A stretch of 64,000 nt of DNA from Owenia fusiformis (Eukaryota > Annelida > Polychaeta > Sabellida > Oweniidae), in NCBI GenBank assembly GCA_903813345.2, contig CAIIXF020000011.1, positions 4,800,571 through 4,864,570 on the forward strand. Reading direction: 5' to 3'. The notes below the pieces were generated by a model. That model was given only the letters and a program-made list of their open reading frames with translations. It searched no databases and had not been told where the DNA came from. The position numbers and the translations under genes are program-made. This document shows, piece by piece, positions 45,000 through 58,300 of this stretch (position 1 is its first letter; the number at the start of each line of letters is the position of its first letter).

Positions 45000-46569
45000 A
45001 TACTCTGGTGTGGTCAAGTAGGCGAAACCGAACATAGTCTTTGAAAGACAATAAAGAAGAACCGTTTGAATTAGAGACATGAAACTCAGGGAATTTGATT
45101 ACCTTAGCTTCACATTATGGGTAAAATATTAACGTTAAGCAATAGTATTTATTGTTTCATTTATGTATTAACTGTGTTACGGGTTGTTCCTACTTTTAGT
45201 CACCCTGTAGTTAACGACATAATGAAGAGGTTTGGATTCAGTGAATCTGTAGATTCATAGTATACTTTTACATCATTCATATACAACATAATATGGACTG
45301 TAAATGCCTGATTATATGTCCGGCCTATATGTCAATTAAAGCTTAATTAATGTAAAATCATGATATAGAATATTAATAAAGCTATTAAAAATAAATTGTA
45401 CATTTTTGCCACATTTATGAAAGTGAAGCAAGGTCATATCGCATTAATATGCTTCAATATTATAACCAGGACATAGTATATACCTCAGCGCCCCCCCCAT
45501 CCATTAAGAAATCCTGTTTTTATGCTATTAGTACCCTTAAATAAGCACTTGATGTATTTATCATAAAAAGTGATGATCAGACTAATAATTTGAAAATACC
45601 TCATAATCTAGCGCAAATGCGTTCAGGTATTTATATCATTAATCAAATAGCGTGACGAAACTGAGGCTAAATGACCATTGATACTCAATAAATCCAATCA
45701 GAGTATCAACATTACGTTATAAATACCATAAATACTCATTGGTATCAAATAAGATGGATGACGTAACTCGGGTCAGATGGCATTAATACCCAAATGGATA
45801 CCCCTGTGTATTTACATGACATGATAAATACACGCTAATAAACTACAAATACATTCCAAGCAGTAAATAAATACATCATAAATAACCAACACTATTAATG
45901 GGTTATTTGAAAAACGGTATATGACTTAAATACCTAGTTGGTATTTAGTGATATCTATCTAAACGAAGGTCAACTATTTACGGTGATTGTTGAATTATTT
46001 TTCTTAATAATCGCTAAATAGTTTATAAATCCAATGGAGATTTAAGTGCTTTTGACGCAGTGTTACAATTCAACTATTGAGTGATTGAAAATGGTTTAAT
46101 AAACTTGCTTCGGTGCACTGCATGTGACAGTCATGGTGTAATATTGAGCCAAACACTGTCAATCATATTTTGTGCCGCACTGGTTTTAGATAGCTTACAG
46201 TGTCCTTTCTTCAAAAACAATACAACAAGAATGCACTCCTCTTTCATACTACTGTACATTCTTGAAGGTGAAAAAGGTCTTCAAATTGATCATTTTTTCA
46301 AAATGATCGTCAGGGACTCAAAAATTCAAATCTGACTTTAGATTTTACAATTATTGACCGCCAATGACCTCAAAGTAAAGAGGGTCTAAAAGGTATTTTT
46401 CAACTTGCTTCGAATTGACCGAATTTTCAAAATCACCTACAAGTTCTCAGAAGTCAAATCTAACTTTTGATTTGGCATTTGACCTCTCAAGTTCAAAAAG
46501 TTTAAAAAGGCATTTTTCAACTTGCTTCAAATAACCTTTTCTTTTCAGCATTTAACTTAAACTACAAGT
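45000..46569. other. no gene seen; right flank of the minisatellite
   Basis: A C-run is at about 45491-45498. ATAAATACC-type words at 45560-45990 resemble the left flank in inverted orientation. Nothing coding is supported. Confidence 0.4.
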
Positions 46570-46956
46570 TGGTGACATTCGTATCTCATACCCATGTACA
46601 TGGGTGGTGATACAGTTTTGATTGAAGGGTTCAATTTTTAAAGTTCTAAAAGATTATTCAATCTAATGCTATCTGAGGTATAAATACATTCATAGTATCC
46701 ATAGATGTGAAATTCGTCGAGTTAAAGATAGATAGATATAGAGTCATAAAATAAAGCCAGAATTGATAATTTTAGTTTTTCATTGATTGTCAGAATAGCG
46801 CCATTCAAACACGTAGGTGTACAAGTGCATTAATGCACCAACAATTCATATAATCTGAATAATCTGAAACGTAAGAATTAAACTCTTCAAAGAATATATC
46901 ATGCCCTAAGTACGGGGGTACGTGGGTACGAGGTATAAGGTTTTTCATACAAAGCC
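46570..46956. mobile_element. MITE family A, left-truncated copy
   Basis: The right TIR is intact (AGGTTTTTCATACAAAGCC, ends 46956). The left side retains TCTCATACCC...GAAGGGTTCAATTTT but lacks the GGCTTTG end. Interior similar to 19631-20122. Confidence 0.65.
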
Positions 46957-47272
46957 CGTATTGACTGAGGGAATATAGTGATCGAGTGACAATATCATAA
47001 TCACACAAGGCAATACACCTATTGTCAAAGGGTAAACCCCATAGCATTAAACTGTTTATTCCATAAAAATCCCAATCAGCAAAAACAATCCAATAAAAAG
47101 AACAGGCGCGTTTATTGGCAAATAATATCCCCATGGTCAAAATAAATAATTCTTAGCTGTAACATGAAGAATAGAATGTTATATAACTCTTTGGAAAATA
47201 TTAAAGTGCTCGGGCACATATATAGGCTGAGATAGGGGCCATTTAGTTCAGTAAGGTTGTATTGACTTACAT
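46957..47272. other. no gene seen
   Basis: No supportable feature. Confidence 0.4.
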
Positions 47273-49639
47273 CACGGTAGGGATTGTCATCACGTGACCT
47301 TCGCAACTGATGGTGTCTGAACAAGTCATAAGATTTTCTCGATTAAGCAAGAAAAACGAATAATTTTCATATTTATACTTTGTTAAATGCTTCAAATCCC
47401 GCCCCACTTGTGCATATTATCTCAGTCTTTCAAATGAACCTAAATTTACAAGCAGAGGACGCATATTTTTTGAGATATCACTGTTTTTTATTTCGAAAAA
47501 TGATGGTGTCTGAACAACTCTTAAATTCTGCATGATGGTGTCTGTACACATTTTAAAATACACTACTTGGAAAGTAGTCCTCGTGTTTTCATGTGTTTTT
47601 TTATAAATACATCTGCTTCTTTCCAATGTGTTAAACCGAAATCAACGTAGAATTGTGATGTCTGCCTGTTATCACTGCCATCCATTGGTTGAATTTCCAA
47701 CATTCACTGAAAGATTTGCAAATCATGTGTGGGACAATAATCCATCAGAGGAATTGTATTGAATTGAATTGTCACCAGAAACTGGGCGATTAAGTTAATT
47801 GATCAGACGTTATTTATCCAATATTACAAAAGATTACTTGATGTACTTGAATAAAACAATATAACATGAATCCATCAATCGATTTAGACTGCCCAGGGAT
47901 GGTATTATTCAGCATCTTCGCACGCTCAGTCTTCATTGCATTCCGACGGGAGCCGAGTGAACAAAGATGATTATTCAGTAAAGCCAGTCACCTTTTGAGA
48001 GGCCAGAGAAATCTGACCAATCAAAATACAGGATTTCTTCGTGATGTCATTGTCCTGATTAAAGTAAATTGCTCTGCAAAATTATGTAACATTAATAGGG
48101 TCTAGATTCTACACTAATAACTTATTAAATATAGGCTTTGTATAAAAAACCTTATGCCCACGTACCCACGTACGTGAGTCGTGATACAGTCTTTGATGGG
48201 TTCAATTTTTAAAGCTTTAAAGGATTATCACATCAATTTTTTTAAAATAGCGCCAAAGGCTCAAAGGCTCGTCAAATAGGGAAAATCTACGCTAAATTAG
48301 GTTTTAATATGTCGGGGATTTGCTAAATGGAATTCTGTGCTTCATTTTGTTTAATCACAGCAAGGGGAACGATGATTTTAGTCTCAGGGATCGTAAATTC
48401 ATCCCAACACACGAAAGTGTAATTGTTTGCTCAATTATGGATGGTGATTCCGAATTGGATGACGGGGAGAGTAGTACACCCATAAAGACAAGGTTGTAAT
48501 GCAACCTAAATGTGGCAATATAGTCACACCTTAAAGACAACTTCCTGGAAGTCCCCAGCAAATGAAAAACGTGACAATTTTAGTGAATATTGCTTCTAGT
48601 GAACGAGCATTAATAGATAAAAGATCCGTCATACTAAGTATATAAAACTGCCCTCAGGTCATTCATGACCATTATGACATATAATATGGTAGTTAGTAAG
48701 GCATTAATCATGGCATAGTGTTCAGGTGCATCCTAATTGTTATTGAGGCCATAGTGACCTTGTAAAGGTCAAGTCAGTGCATATCTGATAATAAAATATT
48801 CTTGTTTGCAATTTTGACCTTAACCTTTGATTTTCATTTCATTTTTTGTTTTATTATTTTATTTGGTTCCATTGACTTAGCATATGGATATCAGCATGTA
48901 TCGACTTGATGATATCCTGATGTTAAGTCAATTATTCTTTCAAATGAGCTGGGTATAATGCTCCTTCTTAACCTTGGGACAGCCTTATCTTGACATTCTA
49001 GGTAGGTTACCAATTTCAGTCAACATCCAAAATGGTACGAAATATTTCGAAGAAAATGCTCGACATATACACATATTTCAATGCAAATGCGTGACATACG
49101 GAACTCGCGTGAAAAGTCCGAACGGAATGAGTTCGCCTTTTTTCGACGTGCACTAATGCATTTACAATTCAGCATAGACGAAGATTGAATGATCTTATAT
49201 TTTAAAAATTGAACCCTCGTACGTGGGTCGGGACGTGGGTACGAGGTACTAGGTTTTTATACAAAGCCTTAAATATACGAGAGTACAGGAATGCATAGTA
49301 TATAATAAACAATTACACATGAAAACATGGAGACTGGTATCCATGTCGTGTATTTAAAAAATGTGTACAGACACCATCATACAGAATTTAAGAGTTGTTC
49401 AGACACCATCATTCTTCGAAACGAAAAACAGTCATATCTCAAATAATATGCGTCCTCTGCTTGTCAATTTAGGTTCGTTTGAAAGACTGAGATAGTATAC
49501 ATAAGTGGGGAGAAACTTGACGCTGTTAACAAAGTATAAATATGAAAAATATTCATTTTTCTGGCTTAATCGAGAAAACCGTACAACTTGTTCAGACACC
49601 ATCAATTACGAAGGTCACGTGATGACAATCCCCACCGTG
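47273..49639. mobile_element. TIR element with ~290-bp arms and 5-bp TSD
   Basis: The arms 47273-47560 and 49345-49639 are inverted copies (ends CACGGTAGGGATTGTCATCA and counterpart), each repeating GATGGTGTCTGAACAA. TACAT flanks both ends (47268-47272 and 49640-49644). No transposase. A family-A MITE is inserted inside (48134-49268). Confidence 0.8.
48134..49268. mobile_element. MITE family A, long copy with 9-bp TSD
   Basis: TIRs GGCTTTGTATAAAAAACCTT and inverse, with flanking TTAAATATA at 48125-48133 and 49269-49277. At 1,135 bp it is longer than copy 1 (492 bp), with an unrelated middle. No long ORF. Confidence 0.85.
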
Positions 49640-49644
49640 TACAT

Positions 49645-50270
49645 GGGACTGTGCATCATTGACTTAACATGAGAATATCAGCAGATCCCTATAGAGGCCA
49701 TTGGTTTCCATTGATTATCACCAAAATACTAAAGATACACTATGACCTGAATCGACTGCAACCTTAATAATTTCATAATATGACACAAATTGTTTATCTC
49801 ATCAAATGTGCAAATATGAAGTTTGCAATCGATTCAGGTCATACTTAGAATTAAAGTATGCTACATGTGAGAGAATATAATTATCATGCCATCTATGGAA
49901 CATATATAACTCTATCTATAAACATCATTGCATAAAATAGGGTACATCTAAATGTCGCTCTAAGTGACATCTTTTCATACACTTCACACTAAGGTCATGG
50001 CCTATGAGGTAAAAATGACAAATGGATTATCAGATAATGCTTATCTCATTTAGATCATTTTTTCTTTTTGGAAATCAATCATGCGACATAGCTCAATGTT
50101 TTCGTGCATTAATCTCATTAAAAAATTGCTACTTTTAGGTCAAAAATTCGGCCTAAAAAGTTATTGTTTTTGGATTATCCTAATCCCAAAGTAATCAAGT
50201 TTGCCTTTTTAGAGGTAGATCATTCCTTGCAATAAATTGTAATTTTGCCATAAAAGCTGAAATAAAATGC
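49645..50270. other. no gene seen
   Basis: No supportable feature. Confidence 0.4.
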
Positions 50271-50490
50271 TGCATTTTTGGTGAAAATTGCGTCCGAATT
50301 CGGGAAAATTTGGTGAAGATGGTTGGATTAGGAACAGCTTAAGAGATAATCCATTCAACTTGATTATCATCCTACTGTCATTTATTGAAGACAAGACATG
50401 GATCTAACAGAACCTTTTGTTTTTGTGGTTAAAGTATTCTTCGAACTAAAGATATAGTCCTTTGAAAATGGCTTGCCATATCTTACGTGC
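50271..50490. repeat. dispersed repeat, inverted copy of 31267-31500
   Basis: See 31267. Moderately diverged, opposite orientation, 19 kb apart. A poly-C tract (about 15 C) follows near 50653. Confidence 0.7.
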
Positions 50491-51083
50491 ACCTTTTTCA
50501 CAAAAGTATATTTGTTGGCAATACGGCTAATCGCTTCAGAAAACCCGTGTGGTGGTGATTTCATACTAAAACATCGTGTTTTAACAAATCCATACATTCA
50601 TAAAATGACAAACGGACTTGTATTTTAAATACTGTTGACCTCTTAATTGTACCCCCCCCCCCCCCAAGGAACTACCGTTTGTGTAATTAGGAACTCTAGG
50701 GTTCGATATTTTGATTTTCAACGTAAGTATATCCTATATAGTTTTTCTGCATTTAGAATATTGTTTTAACAGTTTTACATGTACCAAAAATACTGTAAAA
50801 TTGACATCAAAATTGCAGCCATTTTAAAACTGTCAGCCATTTTTGGAAATCAGCTTTGGAGCAAAATTTTTACTCTTATTTGGCATTGAAAATATCAACA
50901 ATTTTGGTCCAAAAGTATTTGACACTTTTGCCCACACAGATGGACGGACGTACATACGCACCGACGGACAGCGCATTTCTTTATATCTTCCCGAACTTTG
51001 ATTGTAAAATCATGAAGCTACAAAGAGTTAGCAAGTCCTGCAGAAATAATAAAGAGCAATATTTCCTGGGGTTTGTGTAAAAG

Positions 51084-51947
51084 ACCGGGTGACCGGGTAA
51101 CCAGGTAACCGGATGACCGGGTACTTAACGTTCCTAGCAGGGTTAGGATTTTTTTATTTATAACGTTGGATCTGGACGACACATGTACGTTATTTTCGAC
51201 GTCACGTTTTGAGGTTATTTCACATCGTAAATACGTTTTGACAACGTTAACTTTTAACGTTAAAATAACGTCGGTAATGAACCGATTTAGTGAGAAAATA
51301 TTGACATCTTTGAAACGTTTCCTTGACTCACAAATGTTTTGAAGCCATTTCCACAATGTTGAAATTTTACCATCCATCGACGTTTTGCTGAATATTTAAA
51401 TACCGTCAGATCAATACGGTCCATGAACGTCATTATTGACGTCACGTTTTGAGGTTATTTCAAATCGAAATAAAAACGTTTCGACAACGTTAAATTTTAA
51501 CGTTAACAATACGTCGGAAATGAACCGACTTAGTGAGAACACAAAGTTTTTGTCATGTTTTTTTCAACCAACAAATATTTTGATATTAAAAGCCTGTTTT
51601 TACAACGTTGAATTTTAACGTTTGAGTTACGTCACATATGGACCAATGTAGTAAAAAATCAAACGTTCCTGTTTGTTATGTGTTCCACACTAACGAACTT
51701 TACGGACACATTACAACAACGTTCTTTTTATACCATCAACAGATGTCTCAGTCATGTTTACGTTGCCTCGATGTGTAAAGAACGAAAATGTGCAACGTCT
51801 TCTACGAACTTATATGCTACTTCTGAGCAACGTGACATGGACGTCACTGTTTGCTGGATCGATTATTTTAAAAAGTGCTCTGTCTCGTATAGGGTAAAAA
51901 TATCGAACAGCAGTGCACTCGGTAGGCCGGTTACCCGGTCACCCGGT
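51084..51947. mobile_element. TIR element with internal AACGTT repeats
   Basis: Ends are inverted: ACCGGGTGACCGGGTAACC at 51084 and its inverse ending at 51947. The interior has diverged direct repeats (51180-51300 and 51430-51540, sharing GACGTCACGTTTTGAGGTTA) with many AACGTT palindromes. No ORF, no clear TSD. Confidence 0.7.
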
Positions 51948-52070
51948 TCTCAAGACAGCAATTCCTCTTTTCAATTTCTTTACCTTAAAAATTGAGTAAA
52001 AATAACATTTCATAGGCTTCCAATTTTAATAAACCTATATACAACCTAATTCATGTTTAAATGCAAAAGT

Positions 52071-52076
52071 TTTATT
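52071..52076 (-). terminator. poly(A) signal AATAAA
   Basis: About 150 bp downstream of the stop codon of the cysteine-rich gene, in the right orientation. Confidence 0.6.
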
Positions 52077-52223
52077 TTTGTCATTGTATAAATTTCTTAA
52101 ATTCACGAATATTATTGGTAATCTCCATTCGTAAATTCACAATGTCCAAAATATCTGCACAATAAGTCTCGAATGCAGTGAGTACATAAAGTCATAATGT
52201 CGGGGCTGGGTGAAATCATGAAG

Positions 52224-52372
52224 TCAAGCACGGGTGCAACTATATTTGACGGCACACACAATTTTAGCACTCGCCATGTCTAATGGATTATTTGTACATT
52301 GACATATCAGACAGGGATCGTCTCGGTTCACGTATTCACCAATAGCATAAAGTAAACCATCTTCCTCGCAGT
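52224..52372 (-). CDS. last exon, VWC-like module
   Basis: Acceptor TTGTTTTTAG, phase 1 entry. Encodes a module beginning CEEDGLLYAIGEYVNRDDPC with CLICQC following; six cysteines; stop TGA at 52224. Poly(A) signal at 52071. Confidence 0.75.
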
Positions 52373-55300
52373 CTAAAAACAAAAACAAGTATGTGAGAAT
52401 TCATTTTTTGCAAGAACAATTATAAAAGTTGTTACAGAGAGTAGGTTGCTCTTTTGTGTAAATGGTTTGCAATTGTGCACGGCTGACATTTTATCTAAAA
52501 TCTTTTGCGTACCATTCCAGAATATTTTGAGATACGTGTGATTACACGTTTTCACGTAATACTACAAAACAGAATATCAAATATTGTTTATAACATGAAC
52601 ATACTGCAAGACGCTAGTAATTAAACATCACCCCAATAAAACATAAATGCGCTGATCCGATCGTAGGGCTTGACGATCCAGAATATATTCTTTCTCTTTT
52701 TGATTCTAGACACCTGCTTGTTGTGTTTATTTGTTGGATTATCAACAATATTAATTCTGAAATAATCCCAGAATAACTTACGGGCACAATAGGATTTAGT
52801 GCAATCAATATCACCATCAGAACATTTACAGGTGTTACAGCCGTCGCCACGAGGAAAACTTTCTTCGTGCATATAGTTATTTCCATTATGGGCACAGCCT
52901 CTTTTAGGACACGCCTTCGCAGTGCATCCAATTTTACCGTCACCCATACAGAAGCAAGTATTGCAACCGTCAAGAGAAGGTACGATTTCATTGATATTGT
53001 AAAGCCTATGGAAGTAACTACATTGCGCCAGAGGACAACATACACCTGGGAAATGTCCTCTGGACATCTGACAAGTGAAGTCATCGCTGCAGTTGACCTT
53101 CTTGGTACCAGTGCAGGTTTTTACATTTCCAGTTGCATCTTTTTCTGGATGTACACATGCTAAGGCGGGGTGATCTGTAAAGATTAAGAAGTACATTTAA
53201 AACACTGGATGGATTCTATTTATGCTAGGGGTCCACGTCTTAATCATCGTGAACATAAACAACAAGGATATGGCCCTCCCGACTCGCATATCGTAATAAT
53301 TATAGGCACATATAATCAATTTCGGGCTAGTATAAATATGGTAGTATGTTTTTTTTAAATTATCATACCAAAGACGATTTGTAAACAAATCGGTTGATTA
53401 CATGTATATTTTAATATTATTCGATCGTTGGCTTATGCCTTTTAGACAAATGCCTGTCTTCTGGACATACCTTTGCACTTGGCAATCGCAGGACAATGGG
53501 CTTTCTTACACGCTCTGTCCTTTTGAGCTTCACAGATGTGTAAAGGAGGGCAAGTCATTTTCTAAAAGTGAGAATGAATAAGTGACATATGAATAATAGC
53601 AATGATTCAATGAAATATTCTATTTTATGTTTTGCCCGGAAGCGTGAAATATGTTTTGGTATTTCTATCATGTGGCACTGCACTAGCCAATCAGAATACA
53701 ATGATTCTACCAATGATACGATAATCGGTTACGTTTTCCTTCATGTAAAGGTTATTTAAAGAATTGTACATACAACTATGCTCATTCATGTCATTGGGGA
53801 GATAAAAAAAAACAGCCAGCATGGAATTCTGAAACTGATAAGGGTAACCATTTCCCCCGAATCAAAATGCCCATGGCCATTTACCTGTTGAAAAATATGG
53901 AATGCTATTTTGAGTGTCAATATTACACTTCTTATACAGTATGTCAGTTATGCAGTGTTCTGATTTGCTGGAATGGGACACACCTTGCCTAGCTAGCTAT
54001 GTGTGAATGTCTTACCATGCACGGATTGTCTTTACATTTACATATATGACAACCATCTGAATCTATCTCCAATCCAAATTGGCAGAACATGCTGCATCTA
54101 ATGGGACCACATTCTAAAATACAAAATGTGAACTCGCATACTACCCATGTTTGTAATATTATTTTGATTATTTGATCTAATTTATGTAGAGCTGTATGTA
54201 GAGCAACATTTTATAATGTTGAAAAAATGATGTCACCAAATCATGGTGAGATGTCATTTAAGGGGCATAATTAGATTTTAAAGTTCATCAATTTTTGTTT
54301 CTTATAAATCTATTCCATCTATGCTCGACTTTCAAAATAAGATATCAAATTGAGCAAAATTGTTTAATCTTAATTAAAAAAAAGTGTTGGTTGTACATAC
54401 TCTGACAAACTGGCTTGTAGTTTTCCACAACACAATAAGGACATTCCGACTAAAAATGCAAAGGCTTGTATTGATGCATCTATTTAATAAGGGCATGGAC
54501 AAATAATGAAAATATGTAGCTTTCAAAAATAAGCTATAATTTTAGGGCCGTCCAAGACATGTATATCAAGAACTTGGGTAAAGTAAAAAATATCAAAAAT
54601 ATCAAAAATGAATTGAAAACTAACCCCAGCCCTAAAACCATGAATACTAGTATGTGAGTCAGAAATAAATTTAAAAAATGAGTTCCATAAATACAATAAA
54701 CTAGAGTGTCAAAAATATTTAAGAAAAAATGAATTCCATAAAAACAATAAACTAGTGTGTCAAAAATATAAAAAAAAGAATTATATGAATACAATAACCT
54801 CGGGTGTCAAAAAGAGAAAGATTTTTATGGATATATTTATGGAATTCATTTTTGACACACATATTCATGGTCTTAGGGTTTAAGGTTAGGGTTAAATTCA
54901 TTTTTCTGATTTTTTGACACAAAAGTTTATTGAATTTATGGAATTGATTTTTTCTGACACACATATTCATGGTCATTTTGGGATGGTCTTGATGGAATTC
55001 TATTTTTTGATTTTTTATTGTTTTGATATTGCCCATGATGGTCTGGATTTACCTCGTCCATGACTGCCATGATCAAAATTATGTGCAATATATTTGTAGG
55101 CTTTTTTAAAAGTTTGGGTAGCTCGGATTTGTCTCATCATTCGTTCCATATAGTTGTGGATGTGATATTGATATATAAATAGGATATATAAATTCGTACA
55201 TATTTGTTGTATCCATTTTACCTGTGCGCATGGGTTACTTCTACATTCACACACTGGGCAATCGTTACTGTCTGTCTTTAACCCATATTCACAAGACATC

Positions 55301-58300
55301 ATGCAGATCCCAGGACATTCTGGCAACACAATATGATTGCGTTTGTAGAAAATACGATTACTCATGTTTTTATCTAATGACATTGAGATTTCTCGCGATT
55401 CAATTGCCACATACATATATTACATAAATAATTTTCCCTTTTCCCGCCATATGATACATACCATACATATTAGAAATCCCATTTCAAGTACCATATATGC
55501 CAATTATGTAAAGGATAAACAATGTGCCTTTGGTGTTATGTGAAATAATAGCCAAGTTTTTTTGTGTCATACTGGTTTTTGATAGCTTTCCATGTGTCCA
55601 TTGTTTAAAAAATAGAAAAATAATGTATACTTCTTTTGATACAACTGTATATTCTTTAAAATAAACTACAGCGCTCATTATATTGTGTTGCTATATAAGT
55701 GGAGTTTAACATTGATTAAAAATGATGAAATATTCACTGTCCACGCGAATCGAATTAGACAACCGAATGGTAAATAATAAGCAGCGATATAAACTGCTCC
55801 CAGGAATTTTTAAATGAAATTAATTTACTTCAGTCTACGGTGTAGACATATCAATACTTTAAGATTGTGAATTAATAATTTTGAGGATCGTGACTTGACA
55901 CTTATATTATTGGTAAAACCTTTGTCATTTTCCCAAGATGATATTCCAATTTCATGGAACGTAACGTGTGAAAGTGACAACGGCATTCACCTCAATGAAT
56001 GAAACATTTGTAAAATTTAGTATTACCAAGTAAATAACACATGTAGACAATGGATTTTGCCCTAGTATTGATACATAACTGAGCTCAACTCACTCTCACA
56101 GACTGCCTTATTGTTTTGTACCACACACACGGGAGTGGCGCTGCTCTTTGGACAAGGGCTTGGATCAGCCTATAGAAAATTGCAAAATAATCAATTATTT
56201 TAGGTTGTACCCATAACTTCTTGTTGAACGATGATACGAATGTCATCGGTTATGATCACATTGACGTTATATTAATTATGTGGAAATTGAAAAAAAGAAA
56301 AGAATGAATCCGGGTTTCTTATCCAGTTTCTCAAGAAAACTTTATCAACAGAATATAATTAAGTATTTCAGTGTAACATGCCTTGCAACATTTATACTGA
56401 TTTACCAAACAATAAACCGTCCCAGGAATAAACCCATACATTAGGAAACTATCGTGATATATTAATTGGATTCAGGACGTGGGCCTGTAGGTAAACATAT
56501 AAAAACTCCGACACAACGTCCCCTACACTTACCATACACGGATTCGTTTTACATTTACATATCTCGCAACCATTGCTATCCATCTGGAAACCGAACTGGC
56601 AGTACATCTCACACATTATTTGACTGCATTCTGAAATGTGTACTAACGTCATTCATGGACTTCTAACCCCCAGGGATAGAGACACTGGTTTATTCTAGTT
56701 GGCCCCTTTTTGTTTTGATTTATTAAGCTTAAGATATTTTAGGTATACTATAGAACACTGCTACTTAAAGTGTCATCATATTTACGCTTGCGCCATCTTT
56801 TCCTATCGTGTGCCATGTTTGAACACTGTACGAAACATGAAGTCGAGGTGGCCAAACTGCCCTAATTCACGTCACCATACTAGTCAATGGGCCAAAGGGC
56901 AAACGCCTGACTTTTTATCTCGAGTTATGGATTTATGTGGCCTCACGGGCCTATCTGAGGTTCTAAACCTATGTCTAAGCTATATTTTGACACTAAATTC
57001 AATAGGGGCCAAACATCTACTTTTTGAAATAATTGGTCAATTGTGACACTTCCCCCTCTCTCTGCCGACAGTAATTGAAATTCACAAAAATGAAGGCAAA
57101 ATTAATACGCTACTTGATTCGAAATTTTCCTTCATATAACCCAATTAACCGCATTTTCAGAAGAAATGGCATGTTGTCATTGCAAAAAGAAGACAACTGT
57201 GCCTACATACTAGCTTACTGACGCGCCATGATCACAATTGTGTTAGGACTACATTCATTTTTGAAAACTACTTTTTTCTTGCATTCCGCTTCCTCATTCC
57301 CATGTAGGTAATTCTATTTGGCTATATTATCCACTCTTTATACTTACTTTGGCAACCTGCTGTACCATTGACCACATCACAGGTTGTATTTCCAGAACAT
57401 CTATATCCCTGTAAAAGTAAATGCAATTTATATCAAATAAGAAGTGTATTTTTAGATATCGTTGCGATGCTCTCTTATGCCACCACAGCTAGAGCCCTGC
57501 TAATACCCTCGTGACTATTGGTAATTGGAATTTGAAGATGTTATTTGAACATTGTGTAACTGTACACTCATTGTTACGGATAAAAGAATCAGACTTCTCT
57601 GTTCGTATTATTGAAATGTATTTCAAATTAACAAGTGCAAGTGATTAACAAGTGACAAATGTCCTTTCAAATCTTTCTTTTAACTTTTGTGTTCTGATAG
57701 ACAAGGATAGGCTTATAGTCATATTGCCGTCATAAGGTATCTAAAACCAGTTTTGAGATATGATGTCTAGAAATTAAAGTAGGTCAACCAAAAAGTTTTT
57801 TTTAATTTTACCATTTTTTAAATCATCTACAAAATTTCAATATTCCGAATCTGAAATCAAAATTGAAATCCGACTTTTGGTTCGGGATCTATGACCTATA
57901 AAGGTAAAAAAAATAAATCGTAAAGTTAACAAAATTGTTTTCGTTTAGTTTAAAATAGGTTAACATGATTAAAAAGACCAAAAATCATAAGTCAAGCTCA
58001 AAATGTACAATTCACAATTACCACACTATGCTTTTATTTTTCTTTGAAAGTGTGTGTACTGAGAGACGGGAATAGGCTTATTGTCTTAGTTTTCGCCGTC
58101 ATAAGGTATTTTAAACCAGTTTTGAGATGTAGTGTCCAGAAAGTTTGCCAACAAAAAAGTTCTCCAAATTGTTTGAGGTGTCAAAATTATAGGAAAGGAG
58201 GAGGGAAATTAGCGCAACAGATTTTGGACAGTCATATGTTGGATTTTGGCCATTTTCTGAGGATTTAAACAATGCATATGTTAGGCCAATGCATTACCTC

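Noticed and set aside
52614-53084. 156-codon frame overlapping the lustrin/pacifastin exon
   Set aside because: Shadow frame on the same strand. The cysteine pattern and splice phases support the other frame.
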